NCBI RefSeq assembly: GCF_022834715.1
Contig: NZ_BQKC01000001.1
Location: 1-64,000 of the forward strand
Source: Granulimonas faecalis
GTDB lineage: Bacteria; Actinomycetota; Coriobacteriia; Coriobacteriales; Atopobiaceae
Direction: 5' to 3'
Length of the DNA: 64,000 nt
Part shown: positions 43,114 to 51,725 of the stretch, one piece after another
How positions within the stretch are numbered: the stretch's first letter is position 1
Layout: the number at the start of each line of letters is the position of its first letter
Program-made: the position numbers and the translations under genes
Notes under the pieces: generated by a model
Told to the model about the DNA's origin: nothing
The model's database searches: none
Seen by the model: the letters and a program-made list of their open reading frames with translations, nothing else

Positions 43114-43146
43114 GGGGGCGGTCCGCGGTGTCCGCAGGCCGCCCCC
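43114..43146. terminator. hairpin between convergent genes
   Basis: GGGGGCGG (43114-43121) pairs with CCGCCCCC (43139-43146), with extra pairing inside the loop. It lies between two convergent stops and could serve both. Confidence 0.5.
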
Positions 43147-43179
43147 CCCGTGTCGCAAGCGGTTGTCGTCCCTGGGGCC

Positions 43180-44064
43180 TTAGGCCTCCAGCAGCTTCGC
43201 CACCTCGCCGAGCCTGGACTCGAAGCTCACGCCGCGCATGGCGTGCTCGGGCTGGTCCTGGGTGACCACCATGGCGTCGTGGACGAACCTGCCCGCGAAG
43301 TCCACGGCGTCGCCGAGGGATCGGCCGCACATGACGGCGGCCAGGAGGCTCGAGCAGAACAGGTCGCCCGTGCCGTGGAGCATGAAGGGCAGCTTCTCGC
43401 CGGAGACCTCCAGGGCCTCGATGCCGCTGCCGGCCACGTAGTTGCGGATCTGTCCGTCGCCGTGGTCCACGCCCTTGACCACCACGGTCTTGGCGCCCAT
43501 GGCCAGCAGCGCCTCCACGTTCTCCTCCACGAAGGCCTCGTCCACGTCCTGGCCTCGGTACTCGATGCCGGTGAGGATGGCGGCCTCGGTGAGGTTGGGG
43601 GTGAGGATGTCGGCGCCCTCCACGAGCCCCTTCATGGCCTCGCAGAGCTCGGGGGTGTAGGTGGGGTAGATCTTGCCGCCGTCGCCCATGACGGGGTCCA
43701 CCACGCGCAGGGCGCCGGGGTGCTCCCGGTAGAGGCGCTGGATGGAGGCCACCTGCTCGGGGGCGCCCAGGAAGCCGGAGTACACGGCGTCGAGCTCCAC
43801 GCCCTCCTCCTGCCAGGCGTCCAGGTAGGGCGACAGCATGTCGGTGGTGTCGAGCATGTAGAACTCAGGGTAGAGCGTGTGGGCCGAGAAGAGCGACGTG
43901 GGCACGGGGCACACGTCGCAGCCGGCGGCGGAGAGCACGGGGATGGCGACGCCGAGGGAGCACTTGCCGTAGCCGCACAGGTCGTGCACGGCCCCCACCC
44001 GGGGGATGTAGGCGCCCTCGCGCTCGTAGAGGTAGACGTCCTTGGGGCTCGCAACGCAGGTCAT
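43180..44064 (-). CDS. pdxY: pyridoxal/pyridoxamine kinase
   Basis: Phosphorylates vitamin B6 vitamers to make pyridoxal phosphate. The 294 aa ribokinase-fold protein has the PdxY/PdxK features: [18 protein letters not shown] near the start, [26 protein letters not shown], and the C-terminal anion-hole [13 protein letters not shown] with catalytic Asp. It starts at 44064 with AAGGAA on the minus strand. Divergent from purE. Assigned as PdxY type by overall resemblance; a pdxK-type specificity cannot be excluded. Confidence 0.88.
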   Translation of the reverse strand: MTCVASPKDVYLYEREGAYIPRVGAVHDLCGYGKCSLGVAIPVLSAAGCDVCPVPTSLFSAHTLYPEFYMLDTTDMLSPYLDAWQEEGVELDAVYSGFLGAPEQVASIQRLYREHPGALRVVDPVMGDGGKIYPTYTPELCEAMKGLVEGADILTPNLTEAAILTGIEYRGQDVDEAFVEENVEALLAMGAKTVVVKGVDHGDGQIRNYVAGSGIEALEVSGEKLPFMLHGTGDLFCSSLLAAVMCGRSLGDAVDFAGRFVHDAMVVTQDQPEHAMRGVSFESRLGEVAKLLEA

Positions 44065-44210
44065 GGGTTCCTTCTTTCAGACGTGGACTTATGGACCGAC
44101 GTACCCGCACGATGCTACCCCTCGCGGGCCGCGGATTTATCCCTCGTTCAGGTGTTATCTTTGTCTCGTCAGGACGGGCCCCGGGCACGGGGCGGGAGAG
44201 GGGAGACGCC

Positions 44211-44669
44211 GTGGCACAGCCGCTGGTGGGCATCATCATGGGTTCCGAGTCGGACAGGCCGGTCATGGAGGCATGCTGCACGCAGCTCGACGAGTTGGGC
44301 GTGCCCTGGGAGCTCGTGGTGGCCAGCGCCCACCGCAACCCTGCCAAGGTCCACGAGTGGGCCTCCACCGCGGCGGACCGCGGCCTCAAGGTCATCGTCG
44401 CCGCCGCCGGCAAGGCGGCGCACCTCGGCGGCGTCGTGGCCGCCTTCACGCCCCTGCCCGTGGTGGGCGTGCCCATCCGCACGAGCGACCTCGGTGGCCT
44501 GGACTCGCTGCTCTCCATGGTGCAGATGCCCGGCGGCGTGCCCGTGGCCTGTGTGGCCATCAACGGTGCAAAGAACGCCGCCATTTTCGCCACCCAGATC
44601 CTGGGTGCTACCATGGGCGGGTACCGCGAGGCTGTAGAGGGTCTGAAGGCCTCCATGGCCGAGGGCTGA
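44211..44669 (+). CDS. purE: N5-carboxyaminoimidazole ribonucleotide mutase
   Basis: Class I PurE, 152 aa. It converts N5-CAIR to CAIR in purine synthesis. GSESD is at 11-15, SAHRNP follows, and [15 protein letters not shown] is the active-site loop. Class I enzymes need PurK to make N5-CAIR; no purK is in the window. GTG at 44211 follows GGAGAGGGGAGA. Confidence 0.95.
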   Translation: MAQPLVGIIMGSESDRPVMEACCTQLDELGVPWELVVASAHRNPAKVHEWASTAADRGLKVIVAAAGKAAHLGGVVAAFTPLPVVGVPIRTSDLGGLDSLLSMVQMPGGVPVACVAINGAKNAAIFATQILGATMGGYREAVEGLKASMAEG

Positions 44670-44710
44670 CACCTCGCCCAACCATCAAACCATCATCTAG
44701 GGGGCACCCT

Positions 44711-45160
44711 GTGGACAAGAGTCAGCTGCTCGACCAGATCAAGGACGCCATGCGCGCCAAGGACAAGAACCGCCTCTCCATTCTGCGCCAGGTCAACCAG
44801 GCCATGAAGCAGATCGAGGTGGACGAGCGCCGCGACGTCACCGAGGCCGACCTCACCGCCGCCGTCAAGAAGCTGCAGAAGGTCACGAAGGAGGAAGAGG
44901 AGGCCATCGAGCGCGCGGGCGCCGCCGGCCACGAGGAGCGCCTCGCCATGCTCCGCGAGCAGGGCGAGGTCCTCAAGGGCCTGCTGCCCGCCCAGCTCGA
45001 GGGTGACGAGCTCCGGGCCCGCATCGACGCCATCATCGCCGGGGAGGGTCTCTCCACCAAGCGTGACATGGGCAAGGTCATGGGTGCGCTCACCCGCGAG
45101 ACCCAGGGCAACTTCGACAAGCCGGCCGCGGCGGCCTACGCCGGGTCCAAGCTCTCCTAG
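44711..45160 (+). CDS. YqeY/GatB-tail domain protein
   Basis: A 149 aa helical protein of the YqeY family, related to the tail domain of GatB and able in principle to contact tRNA. Typical features are LLDQIKDAMRAKDKNRLSILR at the start, RLAMLREQGEVLKGLLPAQL, and the ending DMGKVMGALTRE...FDKPAAAAY. GTG at 44711, 41 bases after purE. Molecular role is unproven. The sortase gene follows 10 bases later. Confidence 0.88.
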   Translation: MDKSQLLDQIKDAMRAKDKNRLSILRQVNQAMKQIEVDERRDVTEADLTAAVKKLQKVTKEEEEAIERAGAAGHEERLAMLREQGEVLKGLLPAQLEGDELRARIDAIIAGEGLSTKRDMGKVMGALTRETQGNFDKPAAAAYAGSKLS

Positions 45161-45170
45161 GGAGGCGTCC

Positions 45171-45980
45171 GTGGCCAAGAAGCCCAGGAGAAAGTGGACT
45201 TTGCGGCGCAAGGTGCTCTTCTGCCTGCTGCTGGTGCTCGACGTCGTGCTCATCGGCGCCGCCCTGTGGTTCTGGTTCGACCGCATGGGCCAGGAGCAGA
45301 CCGTGGCCGACCAGGTGACCCAGGCCCAGACCCACGTGGAGGCGGGTACCGCCGACACCCCGCCCAAGGTGGACTGGGCGGCCCTCAAGGCCGAGAACCC
45401 CGACGTCTGTGCCTGGGTGCAGATTCCGGGCACGCCGGTGAACTTCCCGGTGTACCAGGGAGAGACCAACGACACCTACCTGCGTACGGGCGCCGACGGC
45501 AACTACTCCCTGGGAGGGCTCATCTTCATCGACTCCCAGAACACGGGCCCGGACCTCACAGACCAGCAGACCATGGTCTACGGGCACCACATCAACAGCC
45601 AGGACCCGGCGAGCTCCATGTTCGCCTGGATCGACACCTACAACGACCAGCAGGTCTTTGACGAGCACCCCCTTGTGTGGTGGGTCACCGAGCAGCAGAC
45701 GTGGCGCCTGACGCCGCTCTACTCCTACGTGCTGCCCGAGACCGACCACATGGAGGTGCCGCTGTCGTGGCCCACCGAGCAGGAGTTCCGCGACTACCTG
45801 CGCCATGACCTGTCCATCGCCGAGACGAGCCGGCCAGACGCCGACGCGGTCATCGACGCCACAGACCGTGTGCTCACCCTTGTGACCTGCAACTACGACA
45901 AGTACGGCCGGGGCCGCACCCTCGTGGTGTGCGTGCCCCAGCAGACCGTGGACGAGGCGTCCCGGACACCCGCGGCCTAG
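45171..45980 (+). CDS. class B sortase
   Basis: A 269 aa membrane-anchored transpeptidase. One N-terminal membrane segment (about 15-36) is followed by the sortase fold: VCAWVQIPGTPVNFPVYQ, catalytic His139 in YGHH, catalytic Cys240 in TLVTC, and Arg at 247/249 in KYGRGRT. Class B sortases attach specific surface proteins or build pili, but no protein with a sorting signal is seen in this window. GTG at 45171 has GGGAGG 5 bases upstream. Tightly linked to the yqeY-like gene and purF. Confidence 0.9.
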   Translation: MAKKPRRKWTLRRKVLFCLLLVLDVVLIGAALWFWFDRMGQEQTVADQVTQAQTHVEAGTADTPPKVDWAALKAENPDVCAWVQIPGTPVNFPVYQGETNDTYLRTGADGNYSLGGLIFIDSQNTGPDLTDQQTMVYGHHINSQDPASSMFAWIDTYNDQQVFDEHPLVWWVTEQQTWRLTPLYSYVLPETDHMEVPLSWPTEQEFRDYLRHDLSIAETSRPDADAVIDATDRVLTLVTCNYDKYGRGRTLVVCVPQQTVDEASRTPAA

Positions 45981-46019
45981 GGGAGGCCGGGGTCGGGGGA
46001 CCTCCGGACGAGGAGAGAG

Positions 46020-47606
46020 ATGCATCCTGTCAACACCGTGCCGGCCGCAGACGGCGATACCCTGCACGAGGAGTGTGGGGTCTTCGGCGTCTGGGCCCCG
46101 GGCCTCGACGTGGCCCGCATGACGTACTTCGGCCTCAAGGCCCTCCAGCACCGCGGGCAGGAGTCCGCCGGCATCGCCGTGGGCAACGGCTCCACGGTGC
46201 TCGTGCGCAAGGACGAGGGCCTGGTGGACCAGGTCTTCACCGACGCCGACCTCAAGGCCATGCCCGGCAAGGTCGCCTGCGGCCACGTGCGCTACGGCAC
46301 GAGCGGCGGTGGCGGCTGGGAGGGCGCGCAGCCGCACCTCTCCACCATCAACGACACCATCATCGCCCTGGCGCACAACGGCACCCTGGTGAACACCGAC
46401 GCCATGCGTCGGGAGCTCATCAACATGGGCATCCCGTTCCGCACCCACACCGACTCCGAGGTGGCGGCCAAGCTCATCGGCTACTTCACCCAGGAGACCC
46501 ACCGCATCCGCGAGGGCATCGCCAGCACCATGGCCATGCTCGAGGGTGCCTACGCCATGGCCCTTGTGCGCGAGGACGCCATCTACGCCTTCCGAGACCC
46601 CGACGGCATCCGCCCCCTCGTGCTCGGCGAGCTGCCCGGTGGCAAGGGTTGGGTCGTGGCCAGCGAGACCTGCGCTCTGGACATCGTTGGGGCCTCCTAC
46701 GTGCGCGACGTCGAGCCGGGCGAGATCATCAAGATCAGCGACGACGGTCTCGAGAGCCAGCAGGAGTACCGCTCCGCGGTGCCGTCCCCCTGCATCTTCG
46801 AGCAGGTCTACTTCGCCCGCCCCGACTCCGTCATGGGAGGCGGCACGGTCTACTCGGCCCGTCGCCGCATGGGCGAGCGCCTGGCCCGGGAGGCGCCGGC
46901 CGATGCAGACCTCGTGATCGGCGTGCCCGACTCCGGCCTGCCGCCCGCGGAGGGCTTCGCCCGGGCCAGCGGCCTGCCGTTCGGCGAGGGCCTCATCAAG
47001 AACCGTTACGTGGCGCGCACCTTCATCCAGCCCACCCAGGAGCTCCGTGAGATGGGCGTGCGCCTCAAGCTCAACGCCCTCAAGGACGTCGTGGCCGGCA
47101 AGCGTCTCGTGCTCGTTGACGACTCCATCGTGCGCGGCACCACCATGGCTCAGATCGTCCGCATGCTGCGCGACGCCGGTGCGGCCGAGGTGCACGTGCG
47201 CATCAACTCGCCGGAGGTGCGCTGGCCCTGCTTCTACGGCATCGACACCGACACCCAGGACCAGCTCATCAGCGCCAACAAGTCGGTGGACGAGATCCGC
47301 GAGTTCATCGGGGCCGACTCCCTGGCGTTCCTGTCGGTGGAGGGGCTGCTCGCCTCCGTGCCGCCGGCGCCCGGCCACTGCTGCGCCTGCTTCACCGGCG
47401 ACTACCCCGTGGCCATCCCGGAGGTCTTCTCCCGGGGCAGCTTCCTCGAAGGCTACGAGCCCACCAACCTCGCCGACCCGTCGCCGACGGCCCTCATGTC
47501 GGTGCAGGAGGTGGCCGACGTCTTAGAGGTGTGCCGCGAGGAGTCCGAGAACGCCTGGGGCCACGAGGTCGTGGGTGCCTCCGGCCGCGGCGAGCAGGAG
47601 GGCTGA
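46020..47606 (+). CDS. purF: amidophosphoribosyltransferase
   Basis: Committed step of purine synthesis: PRPP + glutamine to phosphoribosylamine. The 528 aa product is of the Bacillus type. The N-terminal nucleophile Cys19 sits in HEECGVFGVW, implying an 18-residue propeptide. The PRPP loop is LVDDSIVRGTTM, and HCCACFTGDYP near 456-466 supplies Fe-S cluster cysteines. ATG at 46020 after GAGGAGAGAG. Directly followed by a palindrome array instead of purM. Confidence 0.97.
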   Translation: MHPVNTVPAADGDTLHEECGVFGVWAPGLDVARMTYFGLKALQHRGQESAGIAVGNGSTVLVRKDEGLVDQVFTDADLKAMPGKVACGHVRYGTSGGGGWEGAQPHLSTINDTIIALAHNGTLVNTDAMRRELINMGIPFRTHTDSEVAAKLIGYFTQETHRIREGIASTMAMLEGAYAMALVREDAIYAFRDPDGIRPLVLGELPGGKGWVVASETCALDIVGASYVRDVEPGEIIKISDDGLESQQEYRSAVPSPCIFEQVYFARPDSVMGGGTVYSARRRMGERLAREAPADADLVIGVPDSGLPPAEGFARASGLPFGEGLIKNRYVARTFIQPTQELREMGVRLKLNALKDVVAGKRLVLVDDSIVRGTTMAQIVRMLRDAGAAEVHVRINSPEVRWPCFYGIDTDTQDQLISANKSVDEIREFIGADSLAFLSVEGLLASVPPAPGHCCACFTGDYPVAIPEVFSRGSFLEGYEPTNLADPSPTALMSVQEVADVLEVCREESENAWGHEVVGASGRGEQEG

Positions 47607-47612
47607 GGAGGA

Positions 47613-47941
47613 CCTCCCGTGGGGCTTCTGCGGGTGGCAGTGGGGCTCGAACCACCCGGAGAACGTCCTGCGGGTGGCAGTGGACTACCAGACCACCCGG
47701 AGAAGCTTCCGTGGGTACTTTTCCACCCGGAGAAGCTTCTGCGGGTGCCGATGAGCCCACCGATCACCCGTAGATCGTTCTGCGGGTGCCGATGCCGCCC
47801 TGGACCACCCACAGAACGTTTTGTGGGTGGCAGTGGGCCCCCAAACCACCCATAGAACGCCTTGCGGGTACTTTTCCACCCACAGATGCTTCTGCGGGTG
47901 CCGATGAGCCCCCGGATGACCCGTAGATCGTTCTGCGGGCG
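47613..47941. repeat. left array of nine palindromic hairpin units
   Basis: Nine units of about 26 bases approximating CCACCCG-N-AGAA-NN-TTCT-G-CGGGTGG. Cores lie near 47613, 47652, 47693, 47723, 47764, 47805, 47846, 47876 and 47917. Spacers are not random: they are GGCAGTGG-type, GCCGATGAGCC-type or a short ACTTTT linker. Units 2-5 and 6-9 form two copies of a 153-base block. Arms covary: CCACCCACA with TGTGGGTGG in unit 6, against CCACCCG with CGGGTGG elsewhere. The array fills the space between purF and the nuclease-like gene. Confidence 0.95.
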
Positions 47942-47999
47942 TCGGCCCGTCTCGCCATCCGTCCATGGCCCGCGGCGTCGCCCTGACCGTCACCGTCAG

Positions 48000-48036
48000 G
48001 ATGCGGTCGGAAACCGGTCGGAACCCGGTCAGGGCC
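48000..48036. repeat. CGGTCGG-rich dispersed repeat, copy 2
   Basis: Three CGGTC motifs spaced by GGAA bases, similar to 27368-27420. It lies 20 bases before the nuclease-like gene and may include its promoter region. Confidence 0.45.
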
Positions 48037-48055
48037 GTCCTGTACCGTGGGTCCC

Positions 48056-49087
48056 ATGAGTACCGTGCTGTGCGACCTGGGTGCTTGGATCGTATACGCC
48101 TCTCGAGCCCCGTTCACCGTGATCCCGAAGGAAGAGGCGGCCCCTATCCTGCGTGACGCCGCGTGCGGCGCCCGACAGGCGGAGGGGCTCTGCCGGCTGC
48201 CGGCCTTCCAGGAGCTCCTCGACCTCGCCCACTGGCTGGCCGAGACGCCCCGGGACCGTCGGGTCGTACCGGACCTCCTCGTCACCGACGACCGACGCCG
48301 CCATGGGTCGGGCGCCTGCCGTCCCCATCTTTCTCCCAAGGGCATCGGGCCGTTCTCCCTGCTCCGCATGGAGGGCCCCTTCGCCGAGGCGGAAGAGCCG
48401 CTGTACGTGGTGCCGCCCGACCTCTACCTGCTCATGCGCGCCCGGGAGCTGGATGTGACCGCCTTGGCGATGGTGGCGACCACGCTGTGCTCGACCTATG
48501 TGCCGAGACCTGACCTGGGTGAGTGCCCGGGCAGACGCGAGCCCCTTGTGGGGAAGGCGGTCTTGGAGGGCTTCTCCGAGAACCTGCCTGCCCGGTGTCA
48601 GGGCGCCTCCACGTTGCGCCGCGCCCTTGCCATCACGGCGGAGGGGTCGCGGTCGCCCATGGAGACGGCACTGAGTGTGGGGCTCTCCGCACCGGGGCCC
48701 CTCGGCGGCTACGGTCTCCCGCTTCCCCGGCTCAACCACCGCGTCGACATCCCCCAGGAGCTCGGCAGGCTCATAGGGGGCCAGCGGACGATGTTCCTCG
48801 ACCTCTGCTGGCCCGAGGCGGGATGGGCGGTGGAGTACGACAGTGCTATGCACCACAGCGAGGGGCGGGCCGTCGCCAAGGACCGCCGGCGCCGCGCCGT
48901 GGCCGACGCCCTGGGGATCTCCATCGTTCCCTGGGACAACCTCACGGTGGCGGACCCGGTCTCACTGGGCCTTGCCGTCGAGAGCCTCGCCGGCCACCTG
49001 GGTTGCCCGTTCTCTTGGGACCATTCCCTCTCGCAGGCGCGACGTGGGCTCCATGACCGGATCATGGGGCCCCACAGGTTCTGGTGA
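48056..49087 (+). CDS. DUF559/Vsr-like PD-(D/E)XK-type protein inside palindrome arrays
   Basis: A 343 aa soluble protein. The C-terminal 145 residues resemble the DUF559/Vsr-like nuclease fold of actinobacterial AbiEi-like proteins: SRSPMET (Glu203), then FLDLCWPEAG (Asp249) and WAVEYDSAMHH (Glu260, His266-267), then a basic KDRRRR helix. The first 190 residues are unrecognised, with several Cys (6, 37, 46, 88, 145, 157, 181). The ATG at 48056 is chosen; GTG 48047 is an alternative and neither has a good ribosome binding site. The gene lies between two arrays of the same palindrome and splits purF from purM. Nuclease activity and any action on the palindromes are inference. Confidence 0.6.
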   Translation: MSTVLCDLGAWIVYASRAPFTVIPKEEAAPILRDAACGARQAEGLCRLPAFQELLDLAHWLAETPRDRRVVPDLLVTDDRRRHGSGACRPHLSPKGIGPFSLLRMEGPFAEAEEPLYVVPPDLYLLMRARELDVTALAMVATTLCSTYVPRPDLGECPGRREPLVGKAVLEGFSENLPARCQGASTLRRALAITAEGSRSPMETALSVGLSAPGPLGGYGLPLPRLNHRVDIPQELGRLIGGQRTMFLDLCWPEAGWAVEYDSAMHHSEGRAVAKDRRRRAVADALGISIVPWDNLTVADPVSLGLAVESLAGHLGCPFSWDHSLSQARRGLHDRIMGPHRFW

Positions 49088-49119
49088 GGGGATAGGTGCG
49101 GGGCGGCCCGTCGGGGGTG

Positions 49120-49297
49120 CCGCCCGCAAAAGCTTCTGCGGGCGGCGGCAGGCCTCCGGATCACCCGTAGAACGTTCTGCGGGTGGGAACGGCGCCCCAG
49201 ACCACCCGTAGAAGCTCTTGCGGGTACTTTTCCACCCGTAGAAGCTTCTGCGGGTGGCGGCGGGCCTCAAAATCGCCCGCAGAAGCTTTTGCGGGTG
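49120..49297. repeat. right array of five palindromic hairpin units
   Basis: Five units of the same family as at 47613-47941, at 49120, 49162, 49202, 49232 and 49274. Unit 1 has fully paired arms CCGCCCGCA and TGCGGGCGG. Unit 4 is a near-perfect 26-base palindrome with centre AGAAGCTTCT, unit 2 has AGAACGTTCT. Units 3 and 4 form the same doublet with an ACTTTT linker seen twice in the left array. Begins 32 bases after the nuclease-like gene and ends about 90 bases before purM. Confidence 0.95.
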
Positions 49298-49387
49298 GTG
49301 CCGTCCTCGATGGGACGGCCTGCCGTCTCGCGGGGAGGAGTCCCCCAATGGGATAAGGTTGGGGGAGCAGAGAGAGACGGGAGAGAC

Positions 49388-50452
49388 ATGAGCGAGCACA
49401 TGAGCTATGCCGACGCCGGCGTGGATGTGGACGAGGGCGCCCGCGCCGTGGACGCCATCAAGGGGGCCGCGGCCTCCACGGACCGCCCTGGCGTCATGGA
49501 GGGGTTGGGCGGCTTCGGCTGCCTGTTCGACGCGGCGCCGTTCAAGGCCATGGAGCACCCGGTGCTCGTGAGCGGCACCGACGGCGTGGGTACCAAGCTG
49601 GCCCTGGCCCAGCGTCTGGGCCGCAACGACACCGTGGGCGAGGACCTCGTGGCCATGTGCGCCGACGACGTGGTGGTCACCGGCGCCGAGCCGCTGTTCT
49701 TCCTGGACTACGTGGCGGTGGGCAAGCTCCGCGCCGAGGAGATGGCCCAGGTGGTGGGCGGCATCGCCGCGGGGTGCCGCAAGGCCGGCTGCGCCCTCAT
49801 CGGCGGCGAGATGGCCGAGCACCCCGGCGTCATGGCCGCGGACGACTACGACCTCGCCGGCTTCTGCGTGGGCGTGGTGGACGCGCCCAAAATGCTGGGC
49901 AAGGACAACGTGCGCGAGGGCGACGTCATCCTCGGCCTGGCCTCGAGCGGCATCCACTCCAACGGCTACTCCCTCGTGCGCGCGGCCGTGACCGACCGCA
50001 TGGACGACGCCGGGCTGCTGGAGCCCCGCGCCGAGCTGGGAGGCGAGTCGCTGGCGGACGCTCTGCTGGCGCCCACCGCCATCTACTCCGGCGCCGTGGT
50101 GCGGGCCCTCGCGGCGGGCGCCCACGTGCACGCCCTGGCCCACATCACGGGCGGCGGCATCACCGAGAACCTCGACCGTGCCATGCCGGCCGATCTCGAC
50201 GCCCTGGTGGAGCGCGGCGCCGACGGCTCGGTGGCCTGGGACGTGCCGCCGGTGATCGGCTACGTGAGCCGCGCCGCCGGCCTCACGCCCGACGAGGCCT
50301 TCAAGACCTTCAACATGGGCGTGGGCATGGCCGTGGTCTGCGCGCCCGAGGACGCCGAGCAGGTCTCCGCGGCCTTCGCCGAGCAGGGCTTCCCGACGTT
50401 CGCCGTGGGCACCGTGGTGCCCGGCGAGGGCAAGGTGCGCTACACGGCGTAG
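49388..50452 (+). CDS. purM: phosphoribosylformylglycinamidine cyclo-ligase
   Basis: AIR synthetase, fifth step of purine synthesis; 354 aa, normal length. SYADAGVDVDEGARAV opens the protein, then SGTDGVGTKL, MCADDVVVTGAEPLFFLDY, GGEMAEHPGV and ITGGGITENL follow in order. ATG at 49388 after GGGAGAGA. It is normally adjacent to purF and purN; here each junction is occupied by an accessory module. A terminator follows. Confidence 0.97.
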   Translation: MSEHMSYADAGVDVDEGARAVDAIKGAAASTDRPGVMEGLGGFGCLFDAAPFKAMEHPVLVSGTDGVGTKLALAQRLGRNDTVGEDLVAMCADDVVVTGAEPLFFLDYVAVGKLRAEEMAQVVGGIAAGCRKAGCALIGGEMAEHPGVMAADDYDLAGFCVGVVDAPKMLGKDNVREGDVILGLASSGIHSNGYSLVRAAVTDRMDDAGLLEPRAELGGESLADALLAPTAIYSGAVVRALAAGAHVHALAHITGGGITENLDRAMPADLDALVERGADGSVAWDVPPVIGYVSRAAGLTPDEAFKTFNMGVGMAVVCAPEDAEQVSAAFAEQGFPTFAVGTVVPGEGKVRYTA

Positions 50453-50486
50453 GAGGCACCTCAAGAGATCGGCCGATCAACGAGAG

Positions 50487-50520
50487 GCGGGGTCTGGGCA
50501 TGCGACCTGGCCCCGCTTTT
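50487..50520 (+). terminator. terminator after purM
   Basis: GCGGGG (50487-50492) pairs with CCCCGC (50511-50516), extra pairing is possible in the loop, and TTTT follows. Confidence 0.7.
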
Positions 50521-50588
50521 CTGTGGCATTTCTGAGGCACAACCGAGGCCTGCTTGCGTATCGACGACCGTGGAACCTCCCTTAATCT

Positions 50589-50605
50589 CACTTTTAAGTT
50601 AAGTG
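50589..50605. promoter_or_regulatory. short inverted repeat upstream of ABC/TCS module
   Basis: CACTT (50589-50593) and AAGTG (50601-50605) enclose TTAAGTT, 16 bases before the permease start. Possible operator for the nearby response regulator; weak evidence. Confidence 0.3.
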
Positions 50606-50621
50606 ACAGGAGGGAGTGGCC

Positions 50622-51716
50622 ATGGGTCAGGTTCGCACGGTCGCCACGGTGACGATGAGGACGCCGTGGATATATGTCCTTCCCGCGCTGGTGGCGCTCT
50701 TTCTCCTCCTTCCCTCTCTCTATCCCGAGGCGTCGACCGGTGGTGCCGACATTCTCGAGCGATACGGTGCGGAGAACTACATGGAGACGTCGCGTCGCCT
50801 CCAACAGTGGAGGGAAGACGGTGTGGACGGCGAGCTCGTGGCGCTTGAGGAACGGGCTCTCGAGGCCCTCGGTCGCGCCCGGGAGGCAACCGATGACAAG
50901 GCGTTCTTCCAGGCGGCGGCGGACTACGAGAACGTCTCGTTGGCCCTTGTCGAGCGTGGCGTGTGGGAGGATGACGAGCTCTTTATGAGGGCGAACTCCC
51001 TCAACGTCGTAAGGGTCGCTGGGCTGGTGGAGCCGGTGGTCTACACCACGGTGGGCGAGCTTCCGGCTCTTCCATACCTGGCGTTCGTCTACGAGCAGGT
51101 GCCGTGGCTCCTTTGGGTGGGTGCCCCATGCCTGGTCGCCCTTGCCGGCGTTCTCTCCCGGACCAACGGGAGGCTCTTGGCCCTTGGCCCCTGTCAGGTC
51201 ATCGGATCGCTCGGGTCCGGGTTGTTCGCCGGGCTGCTCGCGTGGGCCATGGTCATGGCGGCCTTTCTCCTTGCCGCCCTCGTCATCGCTGTACGAAACG
51301 GATGGGGCGACCCTGCCTATCCTGCGGTGTTCGTGCAAGGTGACCGGCTTGAGACATTGGGGTGCGCCGATGTCCTTCTCCGGGCGTCTGCGGTGCTCCT
51401 CGCACTGTCCCTGTTCGTCGGGATGCTCGTGGAAGCAGCCTTCTCCTTGGTGGACGATGTGCGTCTCCCCGTGGTCGCTGTGGCGGTCTTCGCCCTGCTC
51501 CCTATGGTCGTCGGGCATGACGGCGTTCCGTGGGCACCGTGGTCCCATGTCTATGTGGCCCAGACTGCCGGTGTGTGCGCCTACTTCAACGGCGGCCCCC
51601 TCTCGGAGACGCCGCAGGCCTTCCCCTTGGCATTGACCGTCTTGTTCGGATGGGCGGCCGGTCTGTCGGTCCTCGCGCTTGTCGGAAACGCCCTACGGCG
51701 AACGAACCGTATTTAG
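50622..51716 (+). CDS. ABC-2-type permease, peptide export/immunity module
   Basis: A 364 aa membrane protein: one N-terminal membrane segment (WIYVLPALVALFLLLPSLY), a soluble outside domain of about 100 residues, then about five more segments from residue 155. This layout is usual for ABC-2/BcrB-like permeases. The ATG at 50622 fits CAGGAGGG at 50607-50614; the GTG at 50616 is too close to it. The ATPase gene starts 9 bases after its stop, so they form one transporter. No closer family recognised. Codon use is less GC-extreme than the purine genes. Confidence 0.65.
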   Translation: MGQVRTVATVTMRTPWIYVLPALVALFLLLPSLYPEASTGGADILERYGAENYMETSRRLQQWREDGVDGELVALEERALEALGRAREATDDKAFFQAAADYENVSLALVERGVWEDDELFMRANSLNVVRVAGLVEPVVYTTVGELPALPYLAFVYEQVPWLLWVGAPCLVALAGVLSRTNGRLLALGPCQVIGSLGSGLFAGLLAWAMVMAAFLLAALVIAVRNGWGDPAYPAVFVQGDRLETLGCADVLLRASAVLLALSLFVGMLVEAAFSLVDDVRLPVVAVAVFALLPMVVGHDGVPWAPWSHVYVAQTAGVCAYFNGGPLSETPQAFPLALTVLFGWAAGLSVLALVGNALRRTNRI

Positions 51717-51725
51717 GAGGTCACC

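Noticed and set aside
42226-44637. 803-codon plus-strand frame spanning a membrane protein gene and opposite pdxY
   Set aside because: Crosses real genes on both strands without any recognisable domain; random open frame in GC-rich DNA.
48056-49087. RAYT-type transposase flanked by REPs
   Set aside because: No HUH motif or Y1 transposase features; conserved residues instead fit a DUF559/Vsr-like fold.
47613-49297. CRISPR array
   Set aside because: Units are near-perfect palindromes with similar, recurring spacers of unequal length, and no cas genes are present. Not a CRISPR.
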